Shown here in pieces: positions 47,869 to 56,566 of a stretch of 64,000 nt of DNA. Source of the stretch: Saccharothrix algeriensis. Its GTDB lineage: Bacteria; Actinomycetota; Actinomycetes; Mycobacteriales; Pseudonocardiaceae. Made by a program: the position numbers and the translations under genes. Under the pieces are notes generated by a model. That model ran no database searches and was not told the DNA's origin. It saw nothing but the letters and a program-made list of their open reading frames with translations. Each line of letters begins with the position of its first letter. The first letter of the stretch is position 1. Location of the stretch: the NCBI RefSeq assembly GCF_016907655.1, contig NZ_JAFBCL010000001.1, positions 6,482,001 to 6,546,000 of the forward strand, in the 5' to 3' direction.

Positions 47869-50066
47869 CCGCGCACGTGACGGGGGCGGTCGGGCAGGCG
47901 GACCCGGTCGGGCAGGCGGACCCGGTCGGGCAGGCGACCCCGGTCGAGCAGGTGGACCCGGTCGAGCAGGTGGAGCGGGTGTTCGCCGAGTGGGCCGGGG
48001 ACACCGGTCCGGCGCTCGCCGGGCCGCCGGCCGCCGACCTGGTCTACCTGTGGGCCCGGCTGGGCGCGGTCGAGCGGCGGGTCCGGCGGGCGGTGGCGGA
48101 GCGGCTGGCCACCGACCCGAACCCCGACGACCCGTTCCGCGGCCTCTACCTCACGCCGGAAGGGGTGCGGCGGGTGCTCGACGCGCCCCGCCGGCCCCCG
48201 TCGCACCCGCCGGCGGACGAGGCGCGCCTGGACGCGCTCGCCGCCGCGGTGCCCGCCCCCGGCCCCCGGCTGCTGGGGCTGGCCCGCGACTTCCACCTCG
48301 ACCGGCTGGACCTGGAGTTCCTGCTCGTCGCCCTGGCGCCGGACCTCGACGCCCGGTTCGAGCGCCTCTACGGCTACCTCAACGACGACGTGACCCGCCG
48401 CCGCGCGACCGCGGGGCTGGCGCTGGAGCTGTGCGGGCAGCCCGCGGCGGGCCCCGGCCGGTTCCGCCTCTCCGCCACCGCGCCGCTGGTGGCGGGCGGG
48501 CTGGTCGAGGTGCGGGAACCGGACCTGCCCGCGCTGTCGCGGGTGCTGCGCGTGCCCGACCGCGTGGTGGCCCACCTGCTCGGCGACGACGCGCCCGACC
48601 GCCCGGTCGGCGACCTGGCCCGCGTCGTCCCCGCGGGCCCCGTCCCGCAGGACGGTTTCGCCCGCCGGGTCGGCGCGGCGCTGCGGGCCGGGGTCGGCGC
48701 GGTCCACCTGCGGTCCGCCGACGGCGACGCGGGCCCGACGGCGGTGGCCGCGCTGGCCGCGGCCGGCCGGGGCGCGGTGGTGCTGGACGTGGTCGCGCTG
48801 CTCGACCGGGACCGGCCCGCGCTCGCCGAGGTCGTCCGGGAGGCGCGGCTGCGCGGCGCGGGGCTCGTGCTCGGCCCGGTCGAGCCGCTGGCGCCCGACC
48901 GGCTGCGGCTGCTGCGCGAGGTGGTCGCGTCGGCGGGCGACGTGCCGCTGGTCCTGCACGGCGGGCGGCACTGGGACCCGCGGTGGACCGACCGGCCGCC
49001 GGTGTCGGTCCCGGTGCCGCCGCCCGACGCCGACCACCGGTCGGCCCGGTGGGCGCGCAGCCTGGCCGAGGCGACCGGCGCGCCGCCGGCGGAGGACCTG
49101 CTGGCCTCCCTGGGCGGCTACCGGCTCGGGGCGGCCGAGGTGGACCGCGCGGTGTCGGTGGCGGCCCGCCTGGCGGTCCTGGACGCCCGGCCGCTCGCGG
49201 TGGAGCACCTGCGCGCCGGGGTGCGGGCGCAGAACGGCGCGGGGCTGGACCGGCTGGCCCGCCGGATCACCCCATCGGTCGGCTGGGACGACCTGGTGCT
49301 GCCCGCGGCGACCCGACGGCAGCTGGGGGAGCTGGTGCTGCGGGCCCGGCACCGGGAGCGGGTGCTGGGCCAGTGGCGGATGCGCCCCGGTGGTGGTCGG
49401 GGCCGCGGCGTGGTCGCGCTGTTCGCGGGGGAGTCCGGCACCGGCAAGACGATGTCCGCCGAGGTCGTCGCCGCCGAGATCGGGATGGAGCTGTACGTGG
49501 TGGACCTGTCCACCGTGGTGGACAAGTACGTGGGCGAGACGGAGAAGAACCTGGAGCGGATCTTCACCGAGGCGGCCGGCGTGCACGGGGTCCTGCTGTT
49601 CGACGAGGCCGACGCCGTCTTCGGCAAGCGGTCCGAGGTCAAGGACGCGCGCGACCGCTACGCCAACGTCGAGTCGGCGTACCTGTTGCAGCGCATGGAG
49701 TCCTTCGACGGCATCGCGGTGCTGACCACCAACATGCGGTCCAACGTGGACGAGGCGTTCACCCGGCGGATCGACGTCATCGCCGACTTCCCGGTGCCCG
49801 ACGCGCACCAGCGGCTGGCGCTGTGGGACCGCTGCCTGGGCCCCGCCCTGCCCCGCTCCGGCGACCTGGACCTGGCGTTCTGCGCCGAGCGCTTCGAGCT
49901 GGCGGGCGGGTCGATCCGCGCCTGCGCGGTGACCGCCGCCTACCTGGCCGCCGAGGCGGACCGCCCGGTGTCGATGGCCGACGTGGTCGCCGCGGTCCAC
50001 CAGGAGTACCGCAAGCTCGGCAGGCTGGTGCTGGAGAGCGAGTTCGGCCCCTACCTGACCGCCTGA
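47865..50066 (+). CDS. cis15: CIS AAA+ ATPase (Pvc15/Cis15)
   Basis: A 733-residue protein. Residues 1-40 contain a VGQADP/VEQVDP repeat. Residues 45-460 are an N-terminal ATPase-associated region without an intact P-loop (possibly a degenerate AAA domain). Residues 470-700 are the active AAA+ module with Walker A GESGTGKT (522-529), Walker B VLLFDEAD (576-583) and the arginine-rich sensor region NVDEAFTRRID. In CIS clusters this ATPase is thought to assist assembly or recycling of sheath. GTG 47865 overlaps the Cis16 stop. Followed by a strong terminator that separates it from the sheath operon. Confidence 0.92.
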   Translation: MTAHVTGAVGQADPVGQADPVGQATPVEQVDPVEQVERVFAEWAGDTGPALAGPPAADLVYLWARLGAVERRVRRAVAERLATDPNPDDPFRGLYLTPEGVRRVLDAPRRPPSHPPADEARLDALAAAVPAPGPRLLGLARDFHLDRLDLEFLLVALAPDLDARFERLYGYLNDDVTRRRATAGLALELCGQPAAGPGRFRLSATAPLVAGGLVEVREPDLPALSRVLRVPDRVVAHLLGDDAPDRPVGDLARVVPAGPVPQDGFARRVGAALRAGVGAVHLRSADGDAGPTAVAALAAAGRGAVVLDVVALLDRDRPALAEVVREARLRGAGLVLGPVEPLAPDRLRLLREVVASAGDVPLVLHGGRHWDPRWTDRPPVSVPVPPPDADHRSARWARSLAEATGAPPAEDLLASLGGYRLGAAEVDRAVSVAARLAVLDARPLAVEHLRAGVRAQNGAGLDRLARRITPSVGWDDLVLPAATRRQLGELVLRARHRERVLGQWRMRPGGGRGRGVVALFAGESGTGKTMSAEVVAAEIGMELYVVDLSTVVDKYVGETEKNLERIFTEAAGVHGVLLFDEADAVFGKRSEVKDARDRYANVESAYLLQRMESFDGIAVLTTNMRSNVDEAFTRRIDVIADFPVPDAHQRLALWDRCLGPALPRSGDLDLAFCAERFELAGGSIRACAVTAAYLAAEADRPVSMADVVAAVHQEYRKLGRLVLESEFGPYLTA
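47889..47978. repeat. 18-bp tandem repeat at the 5' end of the ATPase gene
   Basis: Five units of GTCGGGCAGGCGGACCCG with the last two diverged encode VGQADP, VGQADP, VGQATP, VEQVDP and VEQVER. Length polymorphism between strains is likely. Confidence 0.9.
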
Positions 50067-50074
50067 CACCCCGC

Positions 50075-50111
50075 ACCGGGGCGCCCCCGCCGCCGGCGGG
50101 GGCGCCCCGGT
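50075..50111. terminator. Strong terminator after the CIS ATPase gene
   Basis: A perfect 17-bp stem (ACCGGGGCGCCCCCGCC and its complement) around a 3-nt GCC loop, starting 8 bp after the ATPase stop. It divides the CIS locus into two transcription units, the second starting with the sheath gene. Confidence 0.9.
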
Positions 50112-50133
50112 CGCCTGCCGCCGGCCGACATCC

Positions 50134-50146
50134 GTCCACTGTGGAC
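50134..50146. repeat. Palindrome GTCCACTGTGGAC
   Basis: A perfect 6-bp inverted repeat around one base, in the promoter region of the sheath operon; same element as at 4371-4383 and 16198-16212. Confidence 0.6.
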
Positions 50147-50210
50147 TTGCTGGCGTGCTGTGCCGGTGCGGAAGAGGAAAAGGGGCACACCCGGCGGCCG
50201 GCGCGCGCCG

Positions 50211-50224
50211 TGCCCTTTAGGGCA
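50211..50224. promoter_or_regulatory. Palindrome TGCCC-TTTA-GGGCA upstream of the sheath gene
   Basis: A perfect palindrome extended to GTGCCCTTTAGGGCAC (50210-50225), 107 bp before the sheath start. An inverted half-site AAAAGGGGCAC lies at 50179-50188. Candidate operator of the CIS structural operon shared with 37241 and 43900. Confidence 0.55.
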
Positions 50225-50330
50225 CCCGGTCTGCCCCCTGCCGGGAGCGGGCGGACCTCCCGCCGCACCACCCGGACCAGCAGTCTGTTGCTACCAGAGC
50301 GGGAGCAGCGCACACCAGACAGGAGCGACC

Positions 50331-51857
50331 ATGCCGCAGTACCTCTCACCCGGCGTGTACGTGGAGGAGGTCCAGTCCGGAGCACGGCCGATCGAGGGGG
50401 TCGGCACCGCGGTGGCCGCCTTCGTCGGCTTCGCCGAGCGGGGCCCCTTCCACCGGCCGACGCTGGTGGCGAACTGGAACCAGTACGTGCAGAACTTCGG
50501 CGGCTTCGTCGAGGACACCTACCTGCCGCACGCGCTCTACGGCTACTTCGCCAACGGTGGCGGCGCGGCGTACGTGGTGCGCGTCGGCGGCCCGCAGGCC
50601 GGCACGGAGGCCAAGCCGCCCGAGCCGAAGCCCGTGCAGCTGGGCGGGCTGCGGGTCGCCGCCCTGCCCGCCGCGGGCGACGACGTGACCGTGGAGGTGG
50701 CCGACGCCGACGGCGAGAACCCGGCGGACGACCGCTTCAAGCTGCTGGTGCGCCAGGGCGGGAAGGTCGTGGAGACCTACGACGTCTCCACCCGCAAGAA
50801 CGCCAAGAACTACGTCGTGACCCAGGTCAAGGAGCGCTCGAAGCTGATCGGGGTCACCGAGCAGTCCAGCGGGGCGCTGGCCCGGCCGGACAAGCAGACG
50901 GTGCCGCTGCCCGCCGCGGGCTCCGACGGCGCGGCGCTGCCCGCGGTGGTCGACGCCCAGGAGTACCTGGGCGACCCGGAGGCCCGCACCGGCTTCGGCG
51001 GCCTGGAGAGCGTCGACGAGGTCACCATGGTCGTGACGCCCGACCTGATGGCCGCCTACCAGCGCGGGATGATCGACCTCGAAGGCGTCAAGACCGTGCA
51101 GCTGGCGATGATCTCGCACTGCGAGCAGATGGGCGACCGGGTCGCCCTGCTCGACACCCCGCCCGGCCTGTCCCCGCAGCGGGTGCGCGCCTGGCGCATG
51201 GACGAGGCGGGCTACGACTCCCGGTACGCGACCCTCTACTACCCGTGGATCAAGGTCTTCGACCCGGCCGGCGGGCGGAACGTCATGGTGCCGCCGTCCG
51301 GTCACGTCGCGGGCGTGTGGGCGCGCAGCGACGTGGAGCGCGGCGTGCACAAGGCGCCCGCCAACGAGGTGATCCGCGGCGCGGTCGAGCTGGAGGTCGG
51401 GCTGAGCAAGAGCGAGCAGGACCTGCTCAACCCCATCGGCGTGAACTGCGTGCGCGCCTTCCCCGGCCGCGGCATCCGGATCTGGGGCGCCCGCACGCTG
51501 TCCTCCGACCCGGCCTGGCGCTACCTCAACGTGCGCCGGCTGTTCAACTACCTGGAGGAGTCGATCCTGATCGGCACCCAGTGGGTCGTCTTCGAGCCCA
51601 ACGACGACCGGCTGTGGTCGAGCATCCGGCGCAACATCACCGCGTTCCTGACCGAGCAGTGGCGGCAGGGCGCCCTGTTCGGCCGCACCCCGGCCGAGGC
51701 GTTCTACGTCAAGTGCGACCGGGAGAACAACCCCCAGGAGTCCATCGACCTCGGGCAGGTCGTCTGCGAGATCGGCGTGGCGCCGGTCAAGCCCGCGGAG
51801 TTCGTGGTCTTCCGGCTGTCGCAGTTCTCCGACAGCACCAGCCTCGTCGACGAATGA
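50331..51857 (+). CDS. cis2: CIS sheath protein
   Basis: A 508-residue contractile sheath protein. The N-terminal YLSPGVYVEEVQSGARPIEGVGTAVAAFVGFAERGPF is the conserved phage-tail sheath start (sPGVYveE). The C-terminal half (YYPWIKVFDPAGG, NPIGVNCVRAFPGRGIRIWGARTLSSDPAWRYLNVRRL and the beta-hairpin near FVVFRLSQF) carries the conserved sheath core; the middle (about 130-230) is an insertion domain on the surface. Contraction of the sheath drives the tube through a membrane. ATG 50331 has AGGAG 7 nt upstream and is the first gene of the structural operon. Confidence 0.97.
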   Translation: MPQYLSPGVYVEEVQSGARPIEGVGTAVAAFVGFAERGPFHRPTLVANWNQYVQNFGGFVEDTYLPHALYGYFANGGGAAYVVRVGGPQAGTEAKPPEPKPVQLGGLRVAALPAAGDDVTVEVADADGENPADDRFKLLVRQGGKVVETYDVSTRKNAKNYVVTQVKERSKLIGVTEQSSGALARPDKQTVPLPAAGSDGAALPAVVDAQEYLGDPEARTGFGGLESVDEVTMVVTPDLMAAYQRGMIDLEGVKTVQLAMISHCEQMGDRVALLDTPPGLSPQRVRAWRMDEAGYDSRYATLYYPWIKVFDPAGGRNVMVPPSGHVAGVWARSDVERGVHKAPANEVIRGAVELEVGLSKSEQDLLNPIGVNCVRAFPGRGIRIWGARTLSSDPAWRYLNVRRLFNYLEESILIGTQWVVFEPNDDRLWSSIRRNITAFLTEQWRQGALFGRTPAEAFYVKCDRENNPQESIDLGQVVCEIGVAPVKPAEFVVFRLSQFSDSTSLVDE

Positions 51858-51906
51858 GCAACCCGCCCCCGCTCGGGGCACGTGAACCGGAAAGGCGAGC
51901 ACATCC

Positions 51907-52347
51907 ATGGCAGAAGGCGACGCACTCTCCACGCACATCTTCGGCGTGCAGCTCGGCGGCTTCATGGTCGAGTCCCTCCAGGAGGTCAGCGGGCTGACCG
52001 TCGAGGAGGACGTGGTCGAGGTGGCCCAGGTGACGCCCACCGGCAAACCGCTGCTGCGCAAGCAGCCCGGCGCGCAGAAGGGCGGCGAGGTCACCCTCAC
52101 CAGGGGGCTCGACATCAGCGAGGAGTTCACCAAGTGGCTCAAGGAGACCCTGGAGAAGGGGGCGGTCGCCGCGGCGCGGCAGAACGTCACCATCGAGGTC
52201 AAGGACTCCGAGGGCAACACCGTCCGGCGGATGCAGCTGATGAACGCGTGGGCCAGCAAGTGGGAGGGCCCGTCGCTCAAGGCCGGTGAGTCCAGCGCCG
52301 CGACGGAGAAGGTGACCCTCGTCTTCGAGGAGATCAAGGTCGAATGA
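51907..52347 (+). CDS. cis1: CIS inner tube protein
   Basis: A 146-residue T4 gp19-like tail tube protein: THIFGVQLGGFMVESLQEVSGLTVEEDVVEVAQVTPTGKPLLRKQPGAQKGGEVTLTRGLD and KVTLVFEEIKVE. Polymerises into the rigid tube inside the sheath. ATG 51907 follows GGAAAGG/GGCGAG. It follows the sheath by 49 bp and overlaps the next gene by four bases (ATGA). Confidence 0.95.
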   Translation: MAEGDALSTHIFGVQLGGFMVESLQEVSGLTVEEDVVEVAQVTPTGKPLLRKQPGAQKGGEVTLTRGLDISEEFTKWLKETLEKGAVAAARQNVTIEVKDSEGNTVRRMQLMNAWASKWEGPSLKAGESSAATEKVTLVFEEIKVE

Positions 52348-52814
52348 GGCGCCGGACGATCGCCCTCGACCAGCTCGACGAGCTGGTCGAGGAGACCGCG
52401 CAGCGGCAGCCGGAACGGGCTGCCGCCACGCCGGAGGGCGCCACCATGCGCACGGTGTTCGACTTCGAGCTGCCCCGCGGCTACGTCGACCCGAGCGGTG
52501 TGGTGCACCGGCACGGCCGGATGCGGCTGGCCACCGCGCGGGACGAGCTGCGGCCCCAGATCGACCTGCGGGTCAAGGAGAACCCCGGCTACCTCAGCGT
52601 GGTGCTGCTCAGCCAGGTCATCACCGAGCTGGGCACGGTCGGCGAGGTGCACGCCGGCGTGGTCGAGCAGATGTACGCCACCGACATCGCGTTCCTCCAG
52701 GACTTCTACCGGCGCATCAACAGCGAGGGCCACACGCGGGCCGGGGTGTCCTGCCCGTCGTGCGGCGCGGCGTTCGAGGTGGACCTCGCCGGTGGTCGCC
52801 TGGGGGAATCGTGA
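52344..52814 (+). CDS. CIS assembly protein with a zinc-binding motif
   Basis: A 156-residue protein coupled to the tube gene (ATGA). The core TVFDFELPRGYVDPSGVVHRHGRMRLATARDELRPQIDLRVKENPGYLSVVLLSQVITELG resembles phage tail assembly/chaperone proteins found at this position in CIS clusters. Near the C-terminus SCPSCGAAFEVD forms half a zinc-ribbon. It overlaps the next gene by four bases (GTGA). Probably needed for tail assembly rather than a structural part of the mature particle. Confidence 0.82.
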   Translation: MRRRTIALDQLDELVEETAQRQPERAAATPEGATMRTVFDFELPRGYVDPSGVVHRHGRMRLATARDELRPQIDLRVKENPGYLSVVLLSQVITELGTVGEVHAGVVEQMYATDIAFLQDFYRRINSEGHTRAGVSCPSCGAAFEVDLAGGRLGES

Positions 52815-52969
52815 CGTACGCGGCCGAACGGCTGCTGGAGGAGGTTGCGTACGTGGCCTACCACTTCCACTGGTCGCGCGAGGAGATCCTCGACCTGGAG
52901 CACCACGAGCGCCTGCGCTGGGTCCGGGAGATCGCCCGCATCAACACGAGGGTGAACGAGGGGAGGTGA
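52811..52969 (+). CDS. DUF6760-type small CIS protein
   Basis: A 52-residue protein, MTYAAERLLEEVAYVAYHFH... with WSREEILDLEHHERLRWVREIARIN, matching the small DUF6760-type proteins adjacent to tube genes in actinobacterial CIS loci. It is coupled on both sides (GTGA overlap upstream; its stop lies within the GGAGGTGA that forms the SD of the next gene). The mRNA arrangement implies stoichiometric expression with its neighbours. Confidence 0.82.
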   Translation: MTYAAERLLEEVAYVAYHFHWSREEILDLEHHERLRWVREIARINTRVNEGR

Positions 52970-52972
52970 ACC

Positions 52973-55900
52973 ATGTCCTTCTGGGACAGGCTGCTGGGGC
53001 GCGAGCGCGCCGGCGCCGGGACCGCCGCGGCGCCCCCGCCGGCCGACCGCCCGACCCGGCCGCCGTGGGACGGGGGCTGGCGCGCCGTCCCTCCGTCGAC
53101 CGGGGTGATCCAGCGCGACAGCCCCGCGGTCGGTGACGGCCTGCGCTTCCGCGCGGGCCTGACCGCCTGGCAGGACCACACGTTCGACACCGGGATGGGG
53201 CACGCGGTGGACCCGTCGGCCCCGGCGGGGGTGCTGCACGGCCTGGTGCTGCGGCGCACGCCCGAGCAGGGGCGCTACCACGGCGGGGCCGCCATGCCGA
53301 TGGCGCTGCGACCGGAGGGCTCGGAGGGAGCGGAGGAGCCGGCGGCGCAACCGCCGTCGGGCGCGCGGCCCGCTCCGGCGGGGAGGCGGCCCGGCCCGGC
53401 GGGGAGGCGGTCGGTGGCCGAGCGCGCCGGCTCGGCGGCGGGCCGCCCCGCTCCGGCGGGGGAGCCCCCGGCGGCCGTGCGCCCCGATCCGGTGGCGCCG
53501 CGGTCGACGGCCGCGCGTTCCGGGCCGGTGGTGTCGCGGTCGGTGGCCGAGCGCCCCGGGTCGTCGCGGGAGTCGTCGGCCGGATCTCCCGGGCTGTCGC
53601 GGGAGCCGTCGGCGGCCGGGCGTTCCGGGTCGTCGGTGGCCGGGTCTCCGGGGTCGTCGCGGGAGTCGTCGGTGGCCGGGCCTCCCGGGTCGTCGCCGGA
53701 GCGGCCGGTGGTCGGGCGTTCCGAGCTGTCGCGGGGGTCCTCGGTGGCTGCCGGGCCGGAACCGTCGCGGGAGCGGTCGGTGGCCGAGCCCTCGGGCCCG
53801 GTGGGGGAGCGGCCCGTGGTGGCCCACCCCGCAGCGGTGGCCGAGCGCCCGGCGGCGGTGCGGCTCGCCCCGGTGGGGCCGCGGCTGACGACGGCCGCGC
53901 GACCGGCCGGTGTCGTCCGGCGGGTGCCGGTCGTGCCCTCGCCGCCCGGCCCACCGCCCGGCTCACCGCCCGCCGACGTGCGGGGCGGCGGGACCACCGG
54001 CGGCGGGACCACCGGCGGCGGGGCGGGTCCGGCCGTGAGCGGCGGTGGCACCGAGGTGGTCCAGCGCAGCGCCGTCGCGGGAGGTCCTGATCCGGCGGTC
54101 GCCCGGAGGGATGTCATCGGTGGTGCCGAGGTCCCGGTCGCTACGAGGGGTGCGGTCGCCGCGAACGACACGGGCAGGGGCACGAGCACCGGCCCCGACG
54201 CGGCGACGGCTGGAGCGACGCGGACGAGTGCGACCGCCATGCCCGCCGTGAAGAGGTCGGCGGCGGAGGGCGGGGACCGGGGGGAGTCCCGCGCGGTGCG
54301 GCGGTCGGAGGTCGCCGGCGGTGGGGACCTGCCCGCCGTGCAGCGGCTGACCCGGCAGCAACCCTCCGCGCAGCGGCCTCCCGAGCAAGAGCCCGCTGGG
54401 CAACAAGCTGCCCCGCAACAACCTCCTGCGCAGAAGCCTTCCGGGCAAAAGCCTTCAGACCAGGAACTTCCGAACCGAAAACCTGCAGACCAAGATCCTT
54501 CCGGGCGGCAACCCGCCCCCGGTTCCACGGCCGGTGGTGATGTGCAGCGAGCCGCTGTGCGATCACCGGGGGCGGCTGCTGCGCGGTCCGCTCCGGTGCT
54601 GGGTGAACCGCTGGCGCGGATGCCCGCGAGCGCCCTGCCCTCGACCGATCGGCCCTCGGCCGGCGACCTCCCGGCCAACCGTCCTGCCGGCCCGCCGCGG
54701 ACCGGTCGATCACCGGCCGATCACCCCTTGGCGAACCGCCCAGCGGCAGATCCACCCCCGACGAACCGCTCCTCGCCAAAGCACTCCACTGTGGACGGTC
54801 CATTGGCGGACCGCCCTGCGGCAGACCGGACCCCGGTGGACCGGTCCGTGGCGGGTCGGCCGCCGGCCGGCGGGTCGCCGGTGGACCGGCCCTCGGTCGA
54901 TCGGCCGAAGGCCGGTGCCCGAGCCGCTGCCACCGACCCGGCGGCAGCGGTGGTGCGCCGCCGGGTCACGCCGGCTGCGGAAGAGCGGGCGCCCGAGCCC
55001 GGAGCGGCGACGACGGCCGGACGCGCGTCGGGCAGCCCGGCAGCACCGCCGGTCCGCCCCACCGTGGGGTTGGGGCAGCAGCTCGCGGCGATGCCGGCCA
55101 CGGCGATCCCCGACACCGGCGTCGCGAGCGGCAAGCCCACCGCTCCGCCCCGCCCACCGCTGGTGCAGCGCGCCACCGAACCCACCCCGGTCCGGACTTC
55201 CCGGCCGGCGCCGCCCACGAGGGACGTGCCGGTCGTCCCGGTGACCCGCCTCCCACCCCGGACACCACCGCGAGGAGCCGCGGCCGCCCCGCTCGCAGTG
55301 CAGCGCGCGGTCACGACCGGTTCCGCAGACGTCCCGCCCCTTCCCCACGGTCACCGCTCCAGCGGCGAAGCCGTCACGCGGCACGCGTCGGAGCGACCCC
55401 GGACCCGGCAGACCTCCGACGGGCCTGCCGCACCGGAGCGCGCTTCCGCACCGGAGCGCGCTTCCGCCGAGGTGGCCGGTCCCGCGGCGCGGCGCGGGGC
55501 TCCCGCCACGCCCCTGCCGGTGTCGCGGCGCGCGGAACCGCTGCTGGGGAGCCGACCGCTGGTCCCGCTGCTGCCAGTGGAACCGACCGCACCGACCGCG
55601 CCGCCCGCTCCCCGGCGAAAACCGGTGGTCCAGCCGCGGTGGCAGTCGGTGCGAGCCGAGGTGGAGGGCCGGGAACCCGGTTCCTCCACCGCGTCGGGCG
55701 GAGCTTCGCCCGCGGCGCGGCGCGCGGCCGGCGGGAGCGCGCGTCAGCGACCGGTTCCGGGCACCCGCGCACCAGGTCCTCCTGCGCCGGGCGCCGCCGT
55801 GCGATCGGCGCCCGTGCCGGGCGACCTCGCGCGGCCCTCGACGCCCACCGGAGCACCGGCGCGACGAGCCGGCGTGCCGGCGCGGGGAGCCGAAGCCCCG

Positions 55901-56545
55901 GCGCACCGCACCAAAGCTCCGGCGCACCGCACCGAAGCCCCGGTGCACCACGCCGGAACCCCGGTGCACCACTCCGGAACCCCGGTGCACCACGCCGGAA
56001 CCCCGGTGCAGCGGACGGCGGAGCCTGCGTCGGCCCGGGCGGTCGTGCGGCCGGAGCCCGCGCGGTCACCCGACCACGGCGCGGCGCGCCCACCCGCCAT
56101 GCCGGTCGCACCGCCGCACCCGCGGCCCGGCCCGGAGCCCTCCGGCGCCGATCCGCGGCACCCGGGACCCCGAACCCCCGCCGACGCCGCCCGGACCACC
56201 GCGCAGCGGCAGGCGACCGACCACCGGAACCCGGCCGCCCCGGAGCAGCGCGGCTTCCAGGTCACCAACCCGACCGCCGCGCCGCGCAAGCGGGGCGCCG
56301 GACCAACCGACACCGCACCGCAACCCGGGACCGCGTCGGCCACTGCGCCGGCCACCGCGTCCAGGGGCGCACCCGGCGCGGCGCCCGAACCGCAGGCCGT
56401 CAAGCACACCGGGATGACCGGCGGCCACGCCTCCGCCGACCTCGACGAACTCGCCCGCAAGCTGCTCGAACCGCTCACCAGGCGGCTGCGCGCCGAACTG
56501 CGCGCCGGCCGGGAGCGCGCCGGCCGGCTGCACGACCGCCGCTGA
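52973..56545 (+). CDS. Very long disordered Pro/Arg/Ser-rich protein of the CIS operon
   Basis: A 1,190-residue protein. The first about 115 residues form a conserved-looking N-terminus (MSFWDRLLGRER, GVIQRDSPAVGDGLRFRAGLTAWQDHTFDTGMGHAVD). Residues 120-1130 are low-complexity (many SRESSVAGPPGSS, PPGRPADR, QRPPEQ stretches and a HHAGTPV repeat at 55899-56003). The last about 45 residues are a charged helix (DLDELARKLLEPLTRRLRAELRAGRERAGRL). It has no transmembrane helix or enzymatic motif. ATG 52973 is preceded by GGGGAGGTGA. Its position between the two tube proteins suggests a role in tail assembly, cargo or surface attachment; it is not an obvious tape measure. Confidence 0.85.
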   Translation: MSFWDRLLGRERAGAGTAAAPPPADRPTRPPWDGGWRAVPPSTGVIQRDSPAVGDGLRFRAGLTAWQDHTFDTGMGHAVDPSAPAGVLHGLVLRRTPEQGRYHGGAAMPMALRPEGSEGAEEPAAQPPSGARPAPAGRRPGPAGRRSVAERAGSAAGRPAPAGEPPAAVRPDPVAPRSTAARSGPVVSRSVAERPGSSRESSAGSPGLSREPSAAGRSGSSVAGSPGSSRESSVAGPPGSSPERPVVGRSELSRGSSVAAGPEPSRERSVAEPSGPVGERPVVAHPAAVAERPAAVRLAPVGPRLTTAARPAGVVRRVPVVPSPPGPPPGSPPADVRGGGTTGGGTTGGGAGPAVSGGGTEVVQRSAVAGGPDPAVARRDVIGGAEVPVATRGAVAANDTGRGTSTGPDAATAGATRTSATAMPAVKRSAAEGGDRGESRAVRRSEVAGGGDLPAVQRLTRQQPSAQRPPEQEPAGQQAAPQQPPAQKPSGQKPSDQELPNRKPADQDPSGRQPAPGSTAGGDVQRAAVRSPGAAAARSAPVLGEPLARMPASALPSTDRPSAGDLPANRPAGPPRTGRSPADHPLANRPAADPPPTNRSSPKHSTVDGPLADRPAADRTPVDRSVAGRPPAGGSPVDRPSVDRPKAGARAAATDPAAAVVRRRVTPAAEERAPEPGAATTAGRASGSPAAPPVRPTVGLGQQLAAMPATAIPDTGVASGKPTAPPRPPLVQRATEPTPVRTSRPAPPTRDVPVVPVTRLPPRTPPRGAAAAPLAVQRAVTTGSADVPPLPHGHRSSGEAVTRHASERPRTRQTSDGPAAPERASAPERASAEVAGPAARRGAPATPLPVSRRAEPLLGSRPLVPLLPVEPTAPTAPPAPRRKPVVQPRWQSVRAEVEGREPGSSTASGGASPAARRAAGGSARQRPVPGTRAPGPPAPGAAVRSAPVPGDLARPSTPTGAPARRAGVPARGAEAPAHRTKAPAHRTEAPVHHAGTPVHHSGTPVHHAGTPVQRTAEPASARAVVRPEPARSPDHGAARPPAMPVAPPHPRPGPEPSGADPRHPGPRTPADAARTTAQRQATDHRNPAAPEQRGFQVTNPTAAPRKRGAGPTDTAPQPGTASATAPATASRGAPGAAPEPQAVKHTGMTGGHASADLDELARKLLEPLTRRLRAELRAGRERAGRLHDRR
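55899..56003. repeat. 21-bp tandem repeat encoding PVHHAGT units
   Basis: Five 21-bp units (beginning CGGTGCACCACGCCGGAACCC, with two more diverged copies) encode seven-residue histidine-rich repeats within the long CIS protein. Copy number is likely variable. Confidence 0.85.
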
Positions 56546-56566
56546 ACCGGCACGACAGGAGAACCG

